A stretch of 64,000 bases of DNA from Nageia nagi. Its lineage: Eukaryota; Pinophyta. Shown here one piece after another: positions 1-11,035 of the stretch (the stretch's first letter is position 1; the number at the start of each line of letters is the position of its first letter). The translations under genes were made by a program, and so were the position numbers. A model generated the notes under the pieces. It saw nothing but the letters and a program-made list of their open reading frames with translations. It was not told the DNA's origin and made no database searches. The DNA is taken from the NCBI GenBank assembly GCA_050084985.1, contig JBITNC010000002.1, positions 24,180,001 to 24,244,000 of the forward strand, written 5' to 3'.

Positions 1-590
1 TAGAGGATGGTAAACACAACCATTGAATTAGATTATTCAAACATTTCTTATGAGGATAAGAATATATTATTGCAAACATTTATAGATTGAGAAAAAAGTG
101 ATATAATGAGATATGAGGCCAAATATAGTAAATAAAAGAGAAAAAATGCATCTATGGAAGTTCAATTGATAATGCAAATACTAAGGTCAAATCATTAACC
201 AAACAAGTAGTTGACCTAAATTAAGTTTAGTAAAGAACTGAAGCAAAGGAAGGAGCCTTTGAACTTCAAGACTGCAAAGCTGAATTCCAAGATGGTAGAA
301 TTGGTTTCTAAGGATAATCAATTGGAACAAATGAAGGTGGTGGTGGCATAAAAAAATGAAGACAACAAATAAAGAGATATCAAAATTATTGCTAAAACAA
401 GCATAATATCTCATAGAGATGCTAAAATTATTGCTAAAACAAATGAGACAACTTAAAAGATGCACTAGTAGGTTCTTTGAGTGCACAACTTACAACACAA
501 CAATAACCAACTGAGATAGATACTAATGCATTGAAAAAATTAAAGAAGAAAATTTGGAAGACATTTTAGAAGCTTAAGTCTTTATTTGTA
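1..590 (+). other. Degenerate sequence with weak coiled-coil-like coding character
   Basis: No intact reading frame is present. Plus-strand frames around 240-480 give Lys/Glu/Gln-rich stretches of coiled-coil appearance (for example SKDNQLEQMKVV) broken by stops, and the words 'aaattattgctaaaac' occur twice (about 385 and 425), suggesting a small internal duplication. I do not recognise the family. It may belong with the frame at 591-836. Confidence 0.3.
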
Positions 591-836
591 GTGAAAGATT
601 ATATGCAATATTTTCAACTCACTCTAGCAAAGGCTACACCTCATTTTAGTGATGCTCAAGCAATAATTGATGCAAAGAAGGCTAAAGAAAGGGAAATGAT
701 TGAGATACTTGATAAGCTATTTGATTTTCAAATAAGCATTGTACATTCTAGGGAGAGAGAGAAGATATTGATGATGACCTCTAGTATTCCAAGTTTGGAT
801 GAATTAGTCTTAGAAGGAAATAGATATATTATGTAG
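591..836 (+). pseudogene. Unidentified 81-aa reading frame fragment
   Basis: An 81-codon frame that is Lys/Glu-rich in the middle (about residues 30-45) and predicted mostly helical by eye. It has no signal peptide, membrane segment or motif that I recognise. It ends almost exactly where the minus-strand Copia integrase fragment (838-1065) begins, so it probably belongs to a different repeat joined at about 837. It has no visible promoter or neighbours of known function. It could be a piece of a retroelement ORF or of a decayed host gene; neither can be decided from sequence alone. Confidence 0.25.
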
Positions 837-837
837 T

Positions 838-1065
838 GCATTTTGATTCCATGTTTGTTGTAGTAATCTTTAAACTCATTTAAAATGAATTCACCACCAT
901 GATTAGTCTAAAATTTCTTGATGCTATAAGTAGATTGCTTTTACACTAGTGCCTTGAACTTGAAAAAGCAATCAAAAGAATATGATTTAGTCTACAACAA
1001 ATACAATCAACTCATTTTGGAATGATCATTAGTAAAAATTAACATATACCCACACTTGTTAAATT
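838..1065 (-). pseudogene. Old Copia element E1, integrase core part 2
   Basis: On the minus strand this reads as a decayed Copia integrase core: TNHGGEF (the second catalytic Asp context, normally SDNGGEF, here Asp replaced by a Thr-Asn reading) followed by NEFKDYYNKHGIK, the usual lead into the catalytic Glu region. Several stops interrupt it. The upstream half of the same integrase lies at 6284-6560, on the far side of the inserted Copia element E2. The 5-bp sequence AAATT at 1061-1065 is the left target-site duplication of E2. Confidence 0.75.
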
Positions 1066-1649
1066 TGTTAGAAAATTATATATTTTAGAGCAATGGAATG
1101 CATAAAATATTGTAGAAAATATAAACATAGAAAATGCATAAATAAGAGAGACACAGATATACGTGGTTCACCCAGTTTGGGCTACGTCCACACCAAATAG
1201 CTAGTTCTTCCTTTCTATTATCTAGTAAAGTGAAGAAATACAACCTACAATAGATCTGCTATAATATCCTCTATTTTCTCTCACAATATCATGTCTCTAT
1301 TTCTGCTCACCAACGCACATCTACTACAATATCCTCATACAAAGAGAGGGGTTTTTATCTAGGAAAAAAAAAACCCTAAACCAAACATAAGTTCTATCAT
1401 CAGATCATTTGCCTAATGAATGGCCTAGATTGAAATCTATTTTTAGCTTCGAGGGTGCTACCCTCGAACCCTTATCAGGGGACTGCTAGCCCTCAGACCC
1501 CCTAACTGGGGGGGACATTCCCCCTCAGACCCCCGTAGGGGGGACTAGTCCCCCCTGCAACCCCCCTGCATGGAGGGGTGTACAAACTTATTGGGATATA
1601 CATCTAGTTGAAATAAAGAATTCTAAATAATCATGCTCCACACACAATA
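1066..1649 (-). repeat. 3' LTR of Copia E2
   Basis: A 584-bp terminal repeat matching 5709-6283. The plus-strand left edge is TGTTAG and the right edge ACAATA, so on the element's own strand the LTR runs TATTGT...CTAACA. An otherwise AT-rich LTR contains a C/G-run block at 1449-1577. A conserved stretch at about 1160-1195 (cgtggttcacccagtttggg) is also present in the other copy. Confidence 0.92.
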
Positions 1650-1660
1650 ATCTCCCACTT
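1650..1660 (-). other. Polypurine tract of Copia E2
   Basis: On the minus strand AAGTGGGAGAT lies directly before the 3' LTR, the usual position and composition of a Copia plus-strand priming tract. Confidence 0.8.
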
Positions 1661-1745
1661 GGAGAATGATTATAGCAACTCCACCGTTGCTTCATTTGCT
1701 AGATAATGACTCCTCTTTGGACCTAGCTATTTCTCATCTTCATTA

Positions 1746-3314
1746 TCATCCTTGAAGACCAATTGAAACTAAGCATATTCTCAGTTTCTCCTTGGTTACA
1801 ACTTTTGTTAGCATATCTGTAGGATTCTGGCTAGTATGTATCTTTTCTAGCTTTAACTCTCCATCTTCCAACACTGATCGTATGAAATGGTACTTGAGCT
1901 GTATGTGTTTATTCCTAGAATGAAATGCTGAGTTCTTTGCAAGATGAATGGCACTTTGGCTATCACTGTATAACATCCCCATATCATGCTCCTTACCCAA
2001 TTCACCCATGAACCTTTGTAACCAAATCATTTCTTTACTAGCCTCTATAGCAGCAACATACTCTACTTCTATTATTGAAAGTGCAACAACACTTTGGATT
2101 TTTGAAACCCAATTGATAGCTATTCCACCAATAGTAAATACATATCCTGTAGTGATCCTCCTGTTATCTCTGTCACCTACCATATCTGCATCAACATATC
2201 CCTATAGGGAAATGTTTGAACCACCAAAGCATAATGCTTGATTTGTGGTACCTTTCAAATATCTGAGAATCCATTTCACTGCCATCCAATGTTCCTTTCT
2301 TGGATTGTTCATGTACCTGCTTACAACTCCCACTACATGTGCAATATCAGGCCTTATGCAGACCATTGCATACATTAAGCTTCCAACTACTGATGCATAT
2401 GGAACTTTAGACATATATTCCATGTCTTCTTAGGTCTTTGGGCACATTTCCTTACTAAGTTTGAAATGGATAGCAAAAGGTGTACTAACTGGTTTTGCAT
2501 TGTGCATATTAAATCTTTTCAATACCTTTTGTATGTACTCATTCTAAGATAATGTTAATTTATGATTTTTTCTATCTCTAGTGATTCTCATACCAAGGAT
2601 TTGTTTTGTAGCTCCCAAATCCTTCATTGCAAATGAATTTGCCAATTTTCTTTTGAGCACATTTATTTCCTACATGTTAGACCCTGCAATAAGCATGTCA
2701 TCTACATACAATAACAATATAATATAGCTACCATCATTTTGCTTTTTCAAATAAACACAATGATCAGAGTGACATCTAGTGTAACCTTGTTCGGACATAA
2801 ACTTGTCAAATTTTAGATACCACTACCTTGGAGCCTGTTTCAAGCCATACAAGCTCTTCTTCAACCTGCACACTAGTTTCTCCTTCCCTTTCACCTCATA
2901 TCCTTGTGGCTATTGCATATATATCTCTTCCTCCAAATCCCCATGGAGAAAGGTTATCTTTACATCTAACTGCTCAAGATGCAAATCTTCAGCTGCTACA
3001 AGACTAAAAATAGTTCTGATTGAAGTCATTTTAACAATAGTAGAAAATATTTCACCAAAATCAATACCTTTCTTCTATGCAAACCCCTTCACCACAAGTC
3101 TAGCTTTGTACCTCTATTTTCCTCCATCTTCTTCCTTCAACCTGTAAACCCATTTATTCTTCAGTGTAGTTTTTCGTACAGGCAACCTGACTAAGTCCCA
3201 AGTCTGGTTATGCATTAAGGAGTCCATCTCTTCTTCCATGGCTACCTCCCACTTCTTCCTGCTTTCAACCTGCACTGCTTCTTCATAACATTCAGGTTCA
3301 TCAGAATCAATCAA
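1746..3314 (-). pseudogene. Copia E2 reverse transcriptase-RNase H region
   Basis: Downstream half of the E2 polyprotein. The RT N-terminus (3314-3114) has KKWEVAMEEEMDSL and NQTWDLV, the usual start of RVT_2. The catalytic YVDD is at 2697-2708 in the context LLLYVDDMLIAGSN. The connecting part (2423-2202) has MYAMVCIRPDIAH and RYLKGTT. RNase H (2183-1746) has GDRDNRR, the YSDSQSAI Asp, the HIQLKYHFIR stretch and ends near the family's usual C-terminus. Stops lie between 3113 and 2424 and at about 2200, where a stop replaces one residue before GYVDAD. The enzyme would copy element RNA into DNA and degrade the RNA strand; here it is broken. Confidence 0.92.
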
Positions 3315-3512
3315 TAATAAATAATATAATGAAGGAGAGTATCGTTCAGGGGGTCTACTTATCCTGGTAGATCTTCTAACACCACTTTCAGGTGTTTGGG
3401 GTGCCTATTGCTATTGTGGTGGTTGGTTATTATTATTTTCAGGCACCTTTACTTTTTCAGTAATTTCATCAAGAACTGTGTATTCCTTGTTTTCTTTTTC
3501 TTGTTTCTTTTC

Positions 3513-4836
3513 CTACAACTGATTCTTATACAAGACCTTTTCATTGAATATTACATCTTTGCTCCTAATGATTTTGTGATTTTTGTAATCATATAAGCGA
3601 TAACCAAAATCATTAACACCATATCCAATAAAAGTACATTTCTTTGACTTTGCCTCAAGCTTTGTTCTATTTTCTTTATCAATATGGATAAAGGCCTCAT
3701 AACCAAAAGGCTTTAAAAAAGAGTAGTTTACCTTTTTACTTGTCCATGCTTCCTCTGGAACACCACCATCCAAGGAACTTGAAGGCCCTCTATTTACTAG
3801 ATAAACAGCAGTATCTACAGCTTCTACCCAAAACTGTAAAGGCAATCCTGCATGCAATCTCATGCACCTTGCATGCTCCATGATTGTCCTGTTCATCCTT
3901 TCTGACACACCATTTTCTTGTGGTGTTCTTGGAACTATCTTCTCTCTACGAATTCCATGTTTGAATAGTACCTATCAAACTCTTTGCTGCAATATTCACC
4001 TCCATTGTCTGATCTAAGACACTTCAATTTCTTTCCTATCTCAATCTCAACCAAAGCTTTCCATTTCTTGAAAGTATCAAATACATCAAATTTATTCTTA
4101 ATACAATAAATCCAAGTTTTTCTAGTTGCATCATCAATAAAGGTAACATAATAATGAGAGCCACCAAGAGATGATACCTGAGCAGGTCCCCATACATCTG
4201 TATGCACAAGCTCTAATTTTTGGCTCTTCTTTTCTTTCCCAACTTTGAGAAATCTGACTCTCTTCTATTTTCCATAAATGCAATTCTCACAAAAATCCAA
4301 ATCAACATTCTTCAAACCTGGCAACAAATTTCTTGAGTGAAGAATCTTCATCCCCTTTTCACTCATGTGTTCGAGCCTATGATGCCATAATGCTGCATCT
4401 GCTCCTTTGGAAGTTAAAGCATTAATAGAGTTAGAAATACCATTACATAAATACAATGTACCAACCTTTTCACCTCTTGCTATTACCAGGGCTCCTTTGG
4501 TGACCTTCCAAGCTTTATTTGTGAAAGTTGTCACACAACCTTCACTACCTAATTGCCCTGTTGAATCAGATTTTTCCTTAGATCTGGAACATGCCTTACC
4601 TCCTTTAGTAGCCATTGGTTTCCATTCTACTATTTTATAAGAACCTTACCCATTCCAATAATTTTACAGGGTTTATCATCACCCAAACAAACTTGTCCAA
4701 AATCTCCTTGAACATAGTCATGAAAATATTTCTTATCAGGTGTGGCATGGAATGAGGCCCCTGAATCTACCACCCAAGAATTATTAATATTTTTGAAAGA
4801 AAGAATCAAAGCATCTTGTAACATCTCACCTATCAC
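3513..4836 (-). pseudogene. Copia E2 protease-integrase region
   Basis: Minus strand. Protease (4836-4630) keeps the catalytic triad DSG in WVVDSGASFHAT. The GAG-pre-integrase zinc-binding segment (4615-4265) shows ALWHHRLEHMSEKG and CENCIYGK, an HHCC finger. The integrase core (4207-3935) shows HTDVWGP (first catalytic Asp) and LRSDNGGEY (second). The catalytic Glu region and the integrase tail continue in another frame (3908-3513: MNRTIMEHARCM, GYEAFIHI, CTFIGYG). A frameshift near 3910-3935 and stops near 4208-4264 and 4616-4629 separate the pieces. About 200 bp (3315-3512) before the RT are a low-complexity linker. Confidence 0.92.
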
Positions 4837-4857
4837 ATTTACTTCATGATTATTTTC

Positions 4858-5642
4858 TTACTGTGCATCTCCTTCTTTTCCCTTTCGAGATCTACAGTCT
4901 CTCTTTAGGTGTCCTTTCTTTTTGCATTTCCAACACTCTATCCCTGATCTGGACTTGGATCTACCTTTCCTTGATTTACTATGATATCCTGAGCTCTTTC
5001 CTTTTTCCATTTTTCTTCCCCTAGAATCTGCACTCAAAGCATTTCTTGATGTCTCACCGAGCTTTTCCATCGCATTTCCTTGCTAAGGATAGCACCGATA
5101 ACATCATCAAACTTTAAAGTACTAGATCCAGACACAGAGTTACTAATGGCCATTACTAAACCATTCCAACTTTCTGGTAATGAGCATAAGAATAATAGAG
5201 CTCTAACTTCATCATCAAAGTTTACCTCTACAAAACTTAACTGACTTGTAACAGTATTAATATCATTTAAATGATCTGCAACAGATCCACCTTCTGACAT
5301 CTTCATATTAAATAACCGTTTCATAAGAAATACCTTGTTTGAGGCTAAGGGTTTTTCATATAGTTTTGACAACATCTAAAACAAACCCTCTATCATTATT
5401 TCCTTCAAAATGTTGAAGGCGATTGATGTAGTGAGGCTCAACCGTACTACTCCGAGTGCCTTTCTATCAAGAAGGTTCCAATCTTCATCTGTCATATCTA
5501 TCAGCTTATTTATTTTTTCACCCAATGGTAGGTATAGATCTTTCTGATATAGATAATCTTCCATCTGCATCTTCCATAGTGAGAAGTTTTGGCCATTAAA
5601 TTTCTTGACCTTAAACTTACCATCTTCCACCATTGCTCCCAC
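4858..5642 (-). pseudogene. Copia E2 gag
   Basis: Starts at Met 5642 with VKKFNGQNFSLWKMQMEDYL, typical of the Copia gag N-terminus (DUF4219/UBN2), about 50 bp inside the primer binding site. A stop at about 5376 interrupts it before MLSKLYEKPLASNKVFLMKRL, the UBN2 core. A shift near 5050-5070 separates the nucleocapsid part, which is Lys/Arg/Ser-rich and holds one intact zinc knuckle CWKCKKKGHLKRDC (CX2CX4HX4C, about 4895-4935). Gag forms the virus-like particle in which reverse transcription occurs. One stop and one frameshift make this copy non-functional. Confidence 0.92.
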
Positions 5643-5693
5643 TCGAATGAGGAATTCTTCTTTCCTACGAGTTTATCAGCCAAATAGACCTTC

Positions 5694-5707
5694 AGCTCTG
5701 ATACCAG
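5694..5707 (-). other. Primer binding site of Copia E2
   Basis: On the minus strand CTGGTATCAGAGC, complementary to the 3' end of plant initiator Met-tRNA, lies one base inside the 5' LTR. Confidence 0.88.
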
Positions 5708-5708
5708 T

Positions 5709-6283
5709 TGTTAGAAAATTATATATTCTGGAGTAATGGAATGCATAAAATATTGCAAAAAATATAAACACAAAAAATGCATAAATAAGAGAGACATACG
5801 TGGTTCACCCAGTTTAGGCTACGTCCACACCAAATAGCTAGTCCTTCCTTTCTATTATCTAGCAAAGTGAAGAAATACAACCTACAATAGATCTGTTATA
5901 ATATCCTCTATTTTCTCTCATAGTATCATGTCTCTATTTCTGCTCACCAATGCATGTTTACTACAATGCCCTCATACAAAGAGAGGGGTTTTTATCTAGG
6001 GCAAAAAAACCCTAAACCAAACATAAGTTCTATCGTCAAATCATTAACCTAATGAATGACCTAGATTAACATCTATTTTTAGCTTTGGGGGTACTACCCC
6101 CAAACCCCCATCGGGGGACCGCTGGCCCCTAGACCCCCTAGCTGGGGGGACATTCCCCTTCAGACCCCCACAGGGGGACCAGTCCCCCCTGCAACCCCCC
6201 TGCATGGAGGGGTGTACAAACTTCCTAGGGTATACATCTGGTTGAAACAAAGAATTCTGAATAATCATGCTCCATACACAATA
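5709..6283 (-). repeat. 5' LTR of Copia E2
   Basis: A 575-bp partner of 1066-1649, with the same edges and the same C/G-run block (6081-6213). The LTR would carry the promoter and polyadenylation signals of the element. The next five bases (6284-6288, AAATT) are the right target-site duplication. Confidence 0.92.
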
Positions 6284-7871
6284 AAATTTTAGAGTTTGCA
6301 TAAGTACACAAATGTTAATATGCACCAAATCTAAATGTTTCTTGGTCTTATTATGGTGAGATGGGAATTTTTCTTGATTTGTTACCTAAATATACAACTT
6401 TTACACAAATTATCTAAAGGGTGTGAAAATGTAGGCAAAACTCTCAAGTTTTTGTATTCCACTAAATGAGTTGAAATTGAGGTGTCCAAAACTCTTATGT
6501 CATAACAATGCTAAATCAATTATGGTATTCAAATAATTTGTAGTTGGTTTTATTTTTATCATATACATTCTATTCTTAGGTATGAGACTAATACTACCTA
6601 TGATTGATCTCATTTGTTATTTTATAGCTCTTCTTTACAAAGATAACTTTATAGTTTCTTAAATATAATTAACCAATACTTAAGAGATTATATTTCAATC
6701 CTACAACATATAATGTATTATGCATATATAAAATTTTACCATTCCTTACCTTAAATGCAATAAATCATTTTTCAACAATGCTGACCTAATTGTTATCACT
6801 AGACTTTACTTGTCCATAAACATTCTCTTCAAGGTTTACAAATGGGTTCTTATTGTTAGTCATGTGATTTTACCAACCACTATCAAGGTATTAACTATGA
6901 TCATCAACAACTTCAAAGCCATTGTAAGTAAGAAAAAGATTAGTTTCACCTTTCTCTTCACTATAGTTGATTTTTTTCTAGTTATTTTTCTTAATGCATT
7001 ACTGCTCAATATAACCATATGCTTTCATAGTAGTCACAATGTCTAGGGGTTGAACTGTAATTTCTATTATCTAGCCAAGCTCTTCCTATACCATGAACTC
7101 TTCCATGACCTCTACCTTGACCTGTGCCTTAACTTTGTGAATAACTAGTAAATGTAGATTCCTTAGAGCATGATGGTTGGTTATTAAATCTTAGTTTACC
7201 TTAGAATTCTTGATCAATACTTTTAGGCCTATATTTAATCTTGTGCTCATAAGTCTACAAGTTCTAAGTAATTCAACTAGAGTTAACTGAGAGAAGTTAT
7301 TAGACTCTTTAATTGTAATGTTGATAGGATCAAACTTTCTAAAAAGGGTTTTGAATACCTTATTTATGATCCTATTATCATCTAGTACTTCACCATGTGA
7401 GTGAATAGAACTCTAGGTATAAATACCCCAAAGGTCTTATCACCATTCATTTTTAAGGATTCAAAATCTCTATGTAAGGGTTGAAGCTTAGTTAATCTTA
7501 CCTTGAAGGATACTTTGCAAGAATTTTCAAGAGTCTCCCATGCTTCTTTGGACTATTTGCATTCTATAATCTAAGGGAAGATAAACACATATATCCCACT
7601 CTATATGTAAATAAGGATTTGACATCCTTCTTCACAGTCTCTAAAACCTGCTTCTTCTCATGAATAAAGAGTACATCAAAACCTATTTCCTTTACTTTTG
7701 TATAAATCTACAAAATAAGAATCCATAGGTCTTGTGAGATGAGAAATGTCCTCATTTAAATACATCAATATTTTAAGTATTAACCATTAAACATAAGAAT
7801 ATGCAATTGAACTATGATTCCACTCTTTTGATCTATTTTAACCCAACAAAATAACCTATTTTGATACCAAT
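6284..7871 (-). pseudogene. Old Copia element E1: gag to integrase, heavily decayed
   Basis: The minus strand reads in Copia order through many stops. The gag C-terminus near 7080-7130 has GQGRGHGRVHGIGRAW and a decayed zinc knuckle (about 7000-7050). Protease at about 6775-6900 is recognisable from YLDSGW and NHMTNNKNPFVNLEENV (DSG triad kept). The pre-integrase at about 6400-6480 ends in PLDNLCKSC, and the integrase begins near 6300-6330 with LDLVHINICV. It is interrupted by E2 and resumes at 1065-838. The reverse transcriptase part, which should lie below 838, is not seen, so the element is truncated or rearranged there. Decay is far greater than in E2. Confidence 0.8.
7861..7870 (-). other. 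Primer binding site of old Copia E1
   Basis: On the minus strand TTGGTATCAA, a diverged match to the Met-tRNA site, directly precedes the probable LTR edge at 7872. Confidence 0.65.
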
Positions 7872-9500
7872 TGAAAGTTTTAAGGCTCTCAAACTACCAA
7901 GTGTTAGTTTTAGAGGTCATCAAAGTATTTCTTTCATCATTTGAGTATACAAGTTTAGGTATTTAATTTTCCTTTATGGTTGGATAGAGCTCATCAATAA
8001 CTTTCCAATGGTTACACATTATTATAATTTGAAGGTTCACTAACCTTCAACTGCTAGTGAATGAACTTAAATGGTATCAAATTTTAATACCAATACTTAG
8101 TTCTCTACCTGGATTTGAAGAGTTTAATGATCTCTATTTATATGAAGAATCTTCCAAAACCATGCTAAACTCTGATGATGCTACAATGTTATAGAGAACT
8201 CCTTTGTCACCTAATAGTGTGAGAATATAATATTACTAAGATTACCATAGTCACCAAGATTAACTTATAAAAGTTTAATTCATTATATATGGTTATATGG
8301 AGCTCGAAGAGACCTTTCTAATAGTTATTCACATGCATCAAATGGACCTATGATCTTCAACAATTTGCATTTGAAATTTAGGTTTCCAAACTACTATAAA
8401 TATGGCAATAGAGCAAAATATGGTGACCAATGTAAGTGTGACAACCTATTCACAGAAATAAAATTTAGAAAAATATACCTTATGCTAAATGGTTGGAAAG
8501 TTATTGAATAGATATTTCCAATAGTGTATTCATTTTCCAAAATGGATTAGTAAAAATTTGGTGAATAAGGTGTAAATTTGAGGTCACCAAAATGGTATTT
8601 GGTCACCAAACTGAAGTTGTTTGCCAATGATAATGTCATGTCTAGAGTGATGGAACTTTGACAAGTTTGGAGAAAAATGGATCATGTTATATATGGTTGA
8701 AAAGCTAGCAAAAAAATATTTCCAATTATGTATGGATAATGACCATTAGAGAAATTAATTTTTAGCAAATCATGGCAACAAAAGAACCTAATCATTAAAG
8801 ATTTTTATAGTTAATAGGTTGCACACAAGGATGGAAAGAATATCATGTAACTTTGTTTATTCTGATATGCCAAGTATTATATATCAATAGAAATTTGGTG
8901 AAATAATATTTCCAATGGTTCGTGAATCAACTCAATTGGACTTGTAAAATTTGGTGATTCTTGATGATATGAAGGCCTATCAAACTAGAAAGTATATGGA
9001 TTGAGTTAATTATGAGTGAAAAAATATGGATAAAGGGTGATAAATCTTACACAAACTATGGCATATAATATATTTTTGGAAATCTAGAATTAAGGTGTTT
9101 CCAATGATGCAATACCCATAACAAAATAATATGTGAGATAAAAGATATTCCACCCCAAAAGCTTAGTGACTTTTCTATGAAAAACACAATGAACATATTT
9201 TTCATATAAAAGAAATACACAATATGGAAATAATGGAAAACTGAATAAATGCTAAAGGATGAATGAAATACATTATATTGCTTTAGTAAAATATTAGATA
9301 TTTCACCATACTTTATGCTTTAGATATTGCAAATATCGGTTCTCTTCATATGCAAAAATGTATTGGTTAGTGCATCAGAGACACCCAACACTACCATTCA
9401 CAAAATATATGAGCCATAATATTCTTAAGTGGGTTGAAATATAAGTGCCACACTAATACTGTAATGATGAAGAGGATACAAAAAAATACATATGTTGGGT
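7872..9500 (-). repeat. Probable 5' LTR of old Copia E1; outer end not determined
   Basis: The edge TGAAAGTTTTAAGG at 7872 follows the primer binding site. The partner LTR would be outside the window on the left, so the outer end (given here as about 9500) is a guess. No gene is visible. The stretch contains a set of diverged repeats of about 190-205 bp between 8300 and 9130. Confidence 0.5.
7985..9130. repeat. Diverged tandem repeats, about 190-205 bp period
   Basis: The block 'atatttccaat' preceded by 'atatggttgaaaag(c/t)' recurs with ttt(c) at 8003, 8314, 8515, 8719, 8909 and 9098. The last four spacings are 201, 204, 190 and 189 bp. The units are heavily diverged. Confidence 0.6.
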
Positions 9501-10458
9501 ATAAATATCAAGGATCCATAACAAATCCATGAGGACTTGGATAGTTGCAATACTATATCTAACTATTTGCTTATGAATTAGAATGATTCATTTATGAACC
9601 TCATTGATTCATTTGTAGAGCTCTTGTAGGATTCAGAAGATTGTATTTAGCAAGAAAAAAAATGGCTTCTTTATTAAAGAGTTTACATGGTGCCATATGT
9701 AACTTATGGTTTACTATTGGGTAATCACTTGGCTTAATCAATTCCATAGTTAGAGGAGGCTCTAGCTTAACAACAAGAACAATGACTATAGCTGAAATGA
9801 AGTAACCATATGTACAAAATATGAACTCTATGAACATGGAATAACTAAGAAGATATGTATATGAGAAGAATCCATGGAGTTGTGTGAGGTGTAATGACAT
9901 GTTATGGGTGGTGGAGTGTAGAAATTATTACAAAAGAATAATGAATTCCATACTAAACCATGCGAGGGAGGTTACAAGGTGATTCAAATTTGATCTTGGT
10001 AGTTACAATAGTAAATGGAGGAGGTCCATGTGAAAAACATTAAAAATTTGCATCATTTTGGCATTTTCTCCATTTTTTCACATATGTCCAAATAAATTTT
10101 TTGAAGAATTAAAGTTTATGAAGATATCAATTCCTTCACATGTACCAAATAGAGCTTTGGATCTCTAGGAATTTGGGTTCTAAGTTTGATGAATTTTGCA
10201 ATCATCGGAGTCAAGAAGAGGATAAGCCTACCAAATCCCTTAGAGTAATTAAGATGGAAGATGTATTTATATCCTCTTAGATGGTGAGTTTAAGGAAAAG
10301 GTATGTGGCTCCCTAAGTGTTAAGGTGAAGGAATCATTCTGATGCCTCGAAGTTGTAAAGTGCATCCAATTTTTCTCTACCCCTAGAATGGTAAAGAAGT
10401 TTGGAATATAGGGCTCATAAAATATCTAGTGGAGTGGTGATATAGAAGAAAAGTGTGT
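9501..10458. other. Intergenic or old repeat sequence, nothing recognised
   Basis: No supported gene. A 99-codon minus-strand frame (9900-9601) is hydrophobic at its N-terminus but has no recognisable family and lies in a repeat-dense setting; I treat it as chance. The stretch at 10020-10100 is AT-rich. Confidence 0.35.
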
Positions 10459-11035
10459 TGTTGAAACTTAGTTTAGGTCCCCCATGGTATCTTTAATTAA
10501 CTTTAATATAAATTATATCTTTTCATAATGATATTTTCTTTATGTTGGCATGCTTGAGCACTTTATTATGTAATATTATTTATTATAATGCAAAGTACAT
10601 TAGCATCAATATTGGCTTATAGGCATGCATTATGGTGGTTCTCTTGCATATATAAAGGTGAGCATATTACATGGGAAAGATAAATAACATTTCATCTCAA
10701 TAGTTAGTATCACCTATCATTTATGTGTAACATTTCCTATTGAGATTGGGATGTTTTCATCACTTGAATATGTGTTGTTCCATCTTTTGCAATTATATGC
10801 TAGACTAGGCTTGTCACCATATCATACTACTATTGGATCTTAGATGCATACAAAAGTTTACAAAAGCCCTAGTATAGATGATCCTATGGGTGTTAACACT
10901 AAGGTGAGCATAAATGTTATCTCTAGTATCAATGCTAAGTTGTGATCTTGATCTAACTTTGAAGGCCATATCCCAAGATCTCTCTTCTATCGATAAGTAC
11001 TTATTTGCATATATATTCAATTATCTAGGTAAGGT
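10459..11035 (+). repeat. LTR of element E3, left copy
   Basis: Starts TGTTGAAACTTAGTTTAGG and aligns along its length with 12494-13080: shared 'atgatattttctttat', 'gcatgcttgagca', 'catggtggttctcttgcatatataaagg' (TATA-like, about 10650), 'tatatgctagactagg', and the right edge 'caattatctaggtaag'. Divergence is high. A third, truncated relative starts at 50710. The right edge is placed by the end of similarity. Confidence 0.6.

Larger units (their letters stand above)
1066..6283 (-). mobile_element. Copia LTR retrotransposon E2, nested in E1
   Basis: A structurally complete Ty1/Copia element, minus strand, 5.2 kb. LTRs lie at 1066-1649 (3') and 5709-6283 (5'); the target-site duplication AAATT lies at 1061-1065 and 6284-6288. 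Just inside the 5' LTR is the initiator-Met tRNA primer binding site (minus strand TGGTATCAGAGC, about 5694-5706), and next to the 3' LTR the purine tract AAGTGGGAGA (1651-1660). Internal order is gag, protease, integrase, reverse transcriptase, RNase H, as in Copia. Stops and frameshifts in gag, integrase and RT show it is dead. The LTRs differ at roughly one position in fifteen by eye, mostly transitions, so it is not a very recent insertion. It disrupts the integrase of an older Copia. Confidence 0.95.

Noticed and set aside
1948-2433. Plus-strand frames with apparent hydrophobic segments
   Set aside because: They are opposite-strand shadows of the E2 RNase H and RT, which have clear motifs on the minus strand.
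6044-6328. Minus-strand frame rich in Gly, Pro and Arg (collagen-like)
   Set aside because: It translates the C/G-run block of the E2 LTR and crosses from E1 integrase into the LTR, so it is not a gene.
9601-9900. 99-codon minus-strand frame with a hydrophobic N-terminus
   Set aside because: No family resemblance, located in old repeat sequence, and no supporting signals for a gene.
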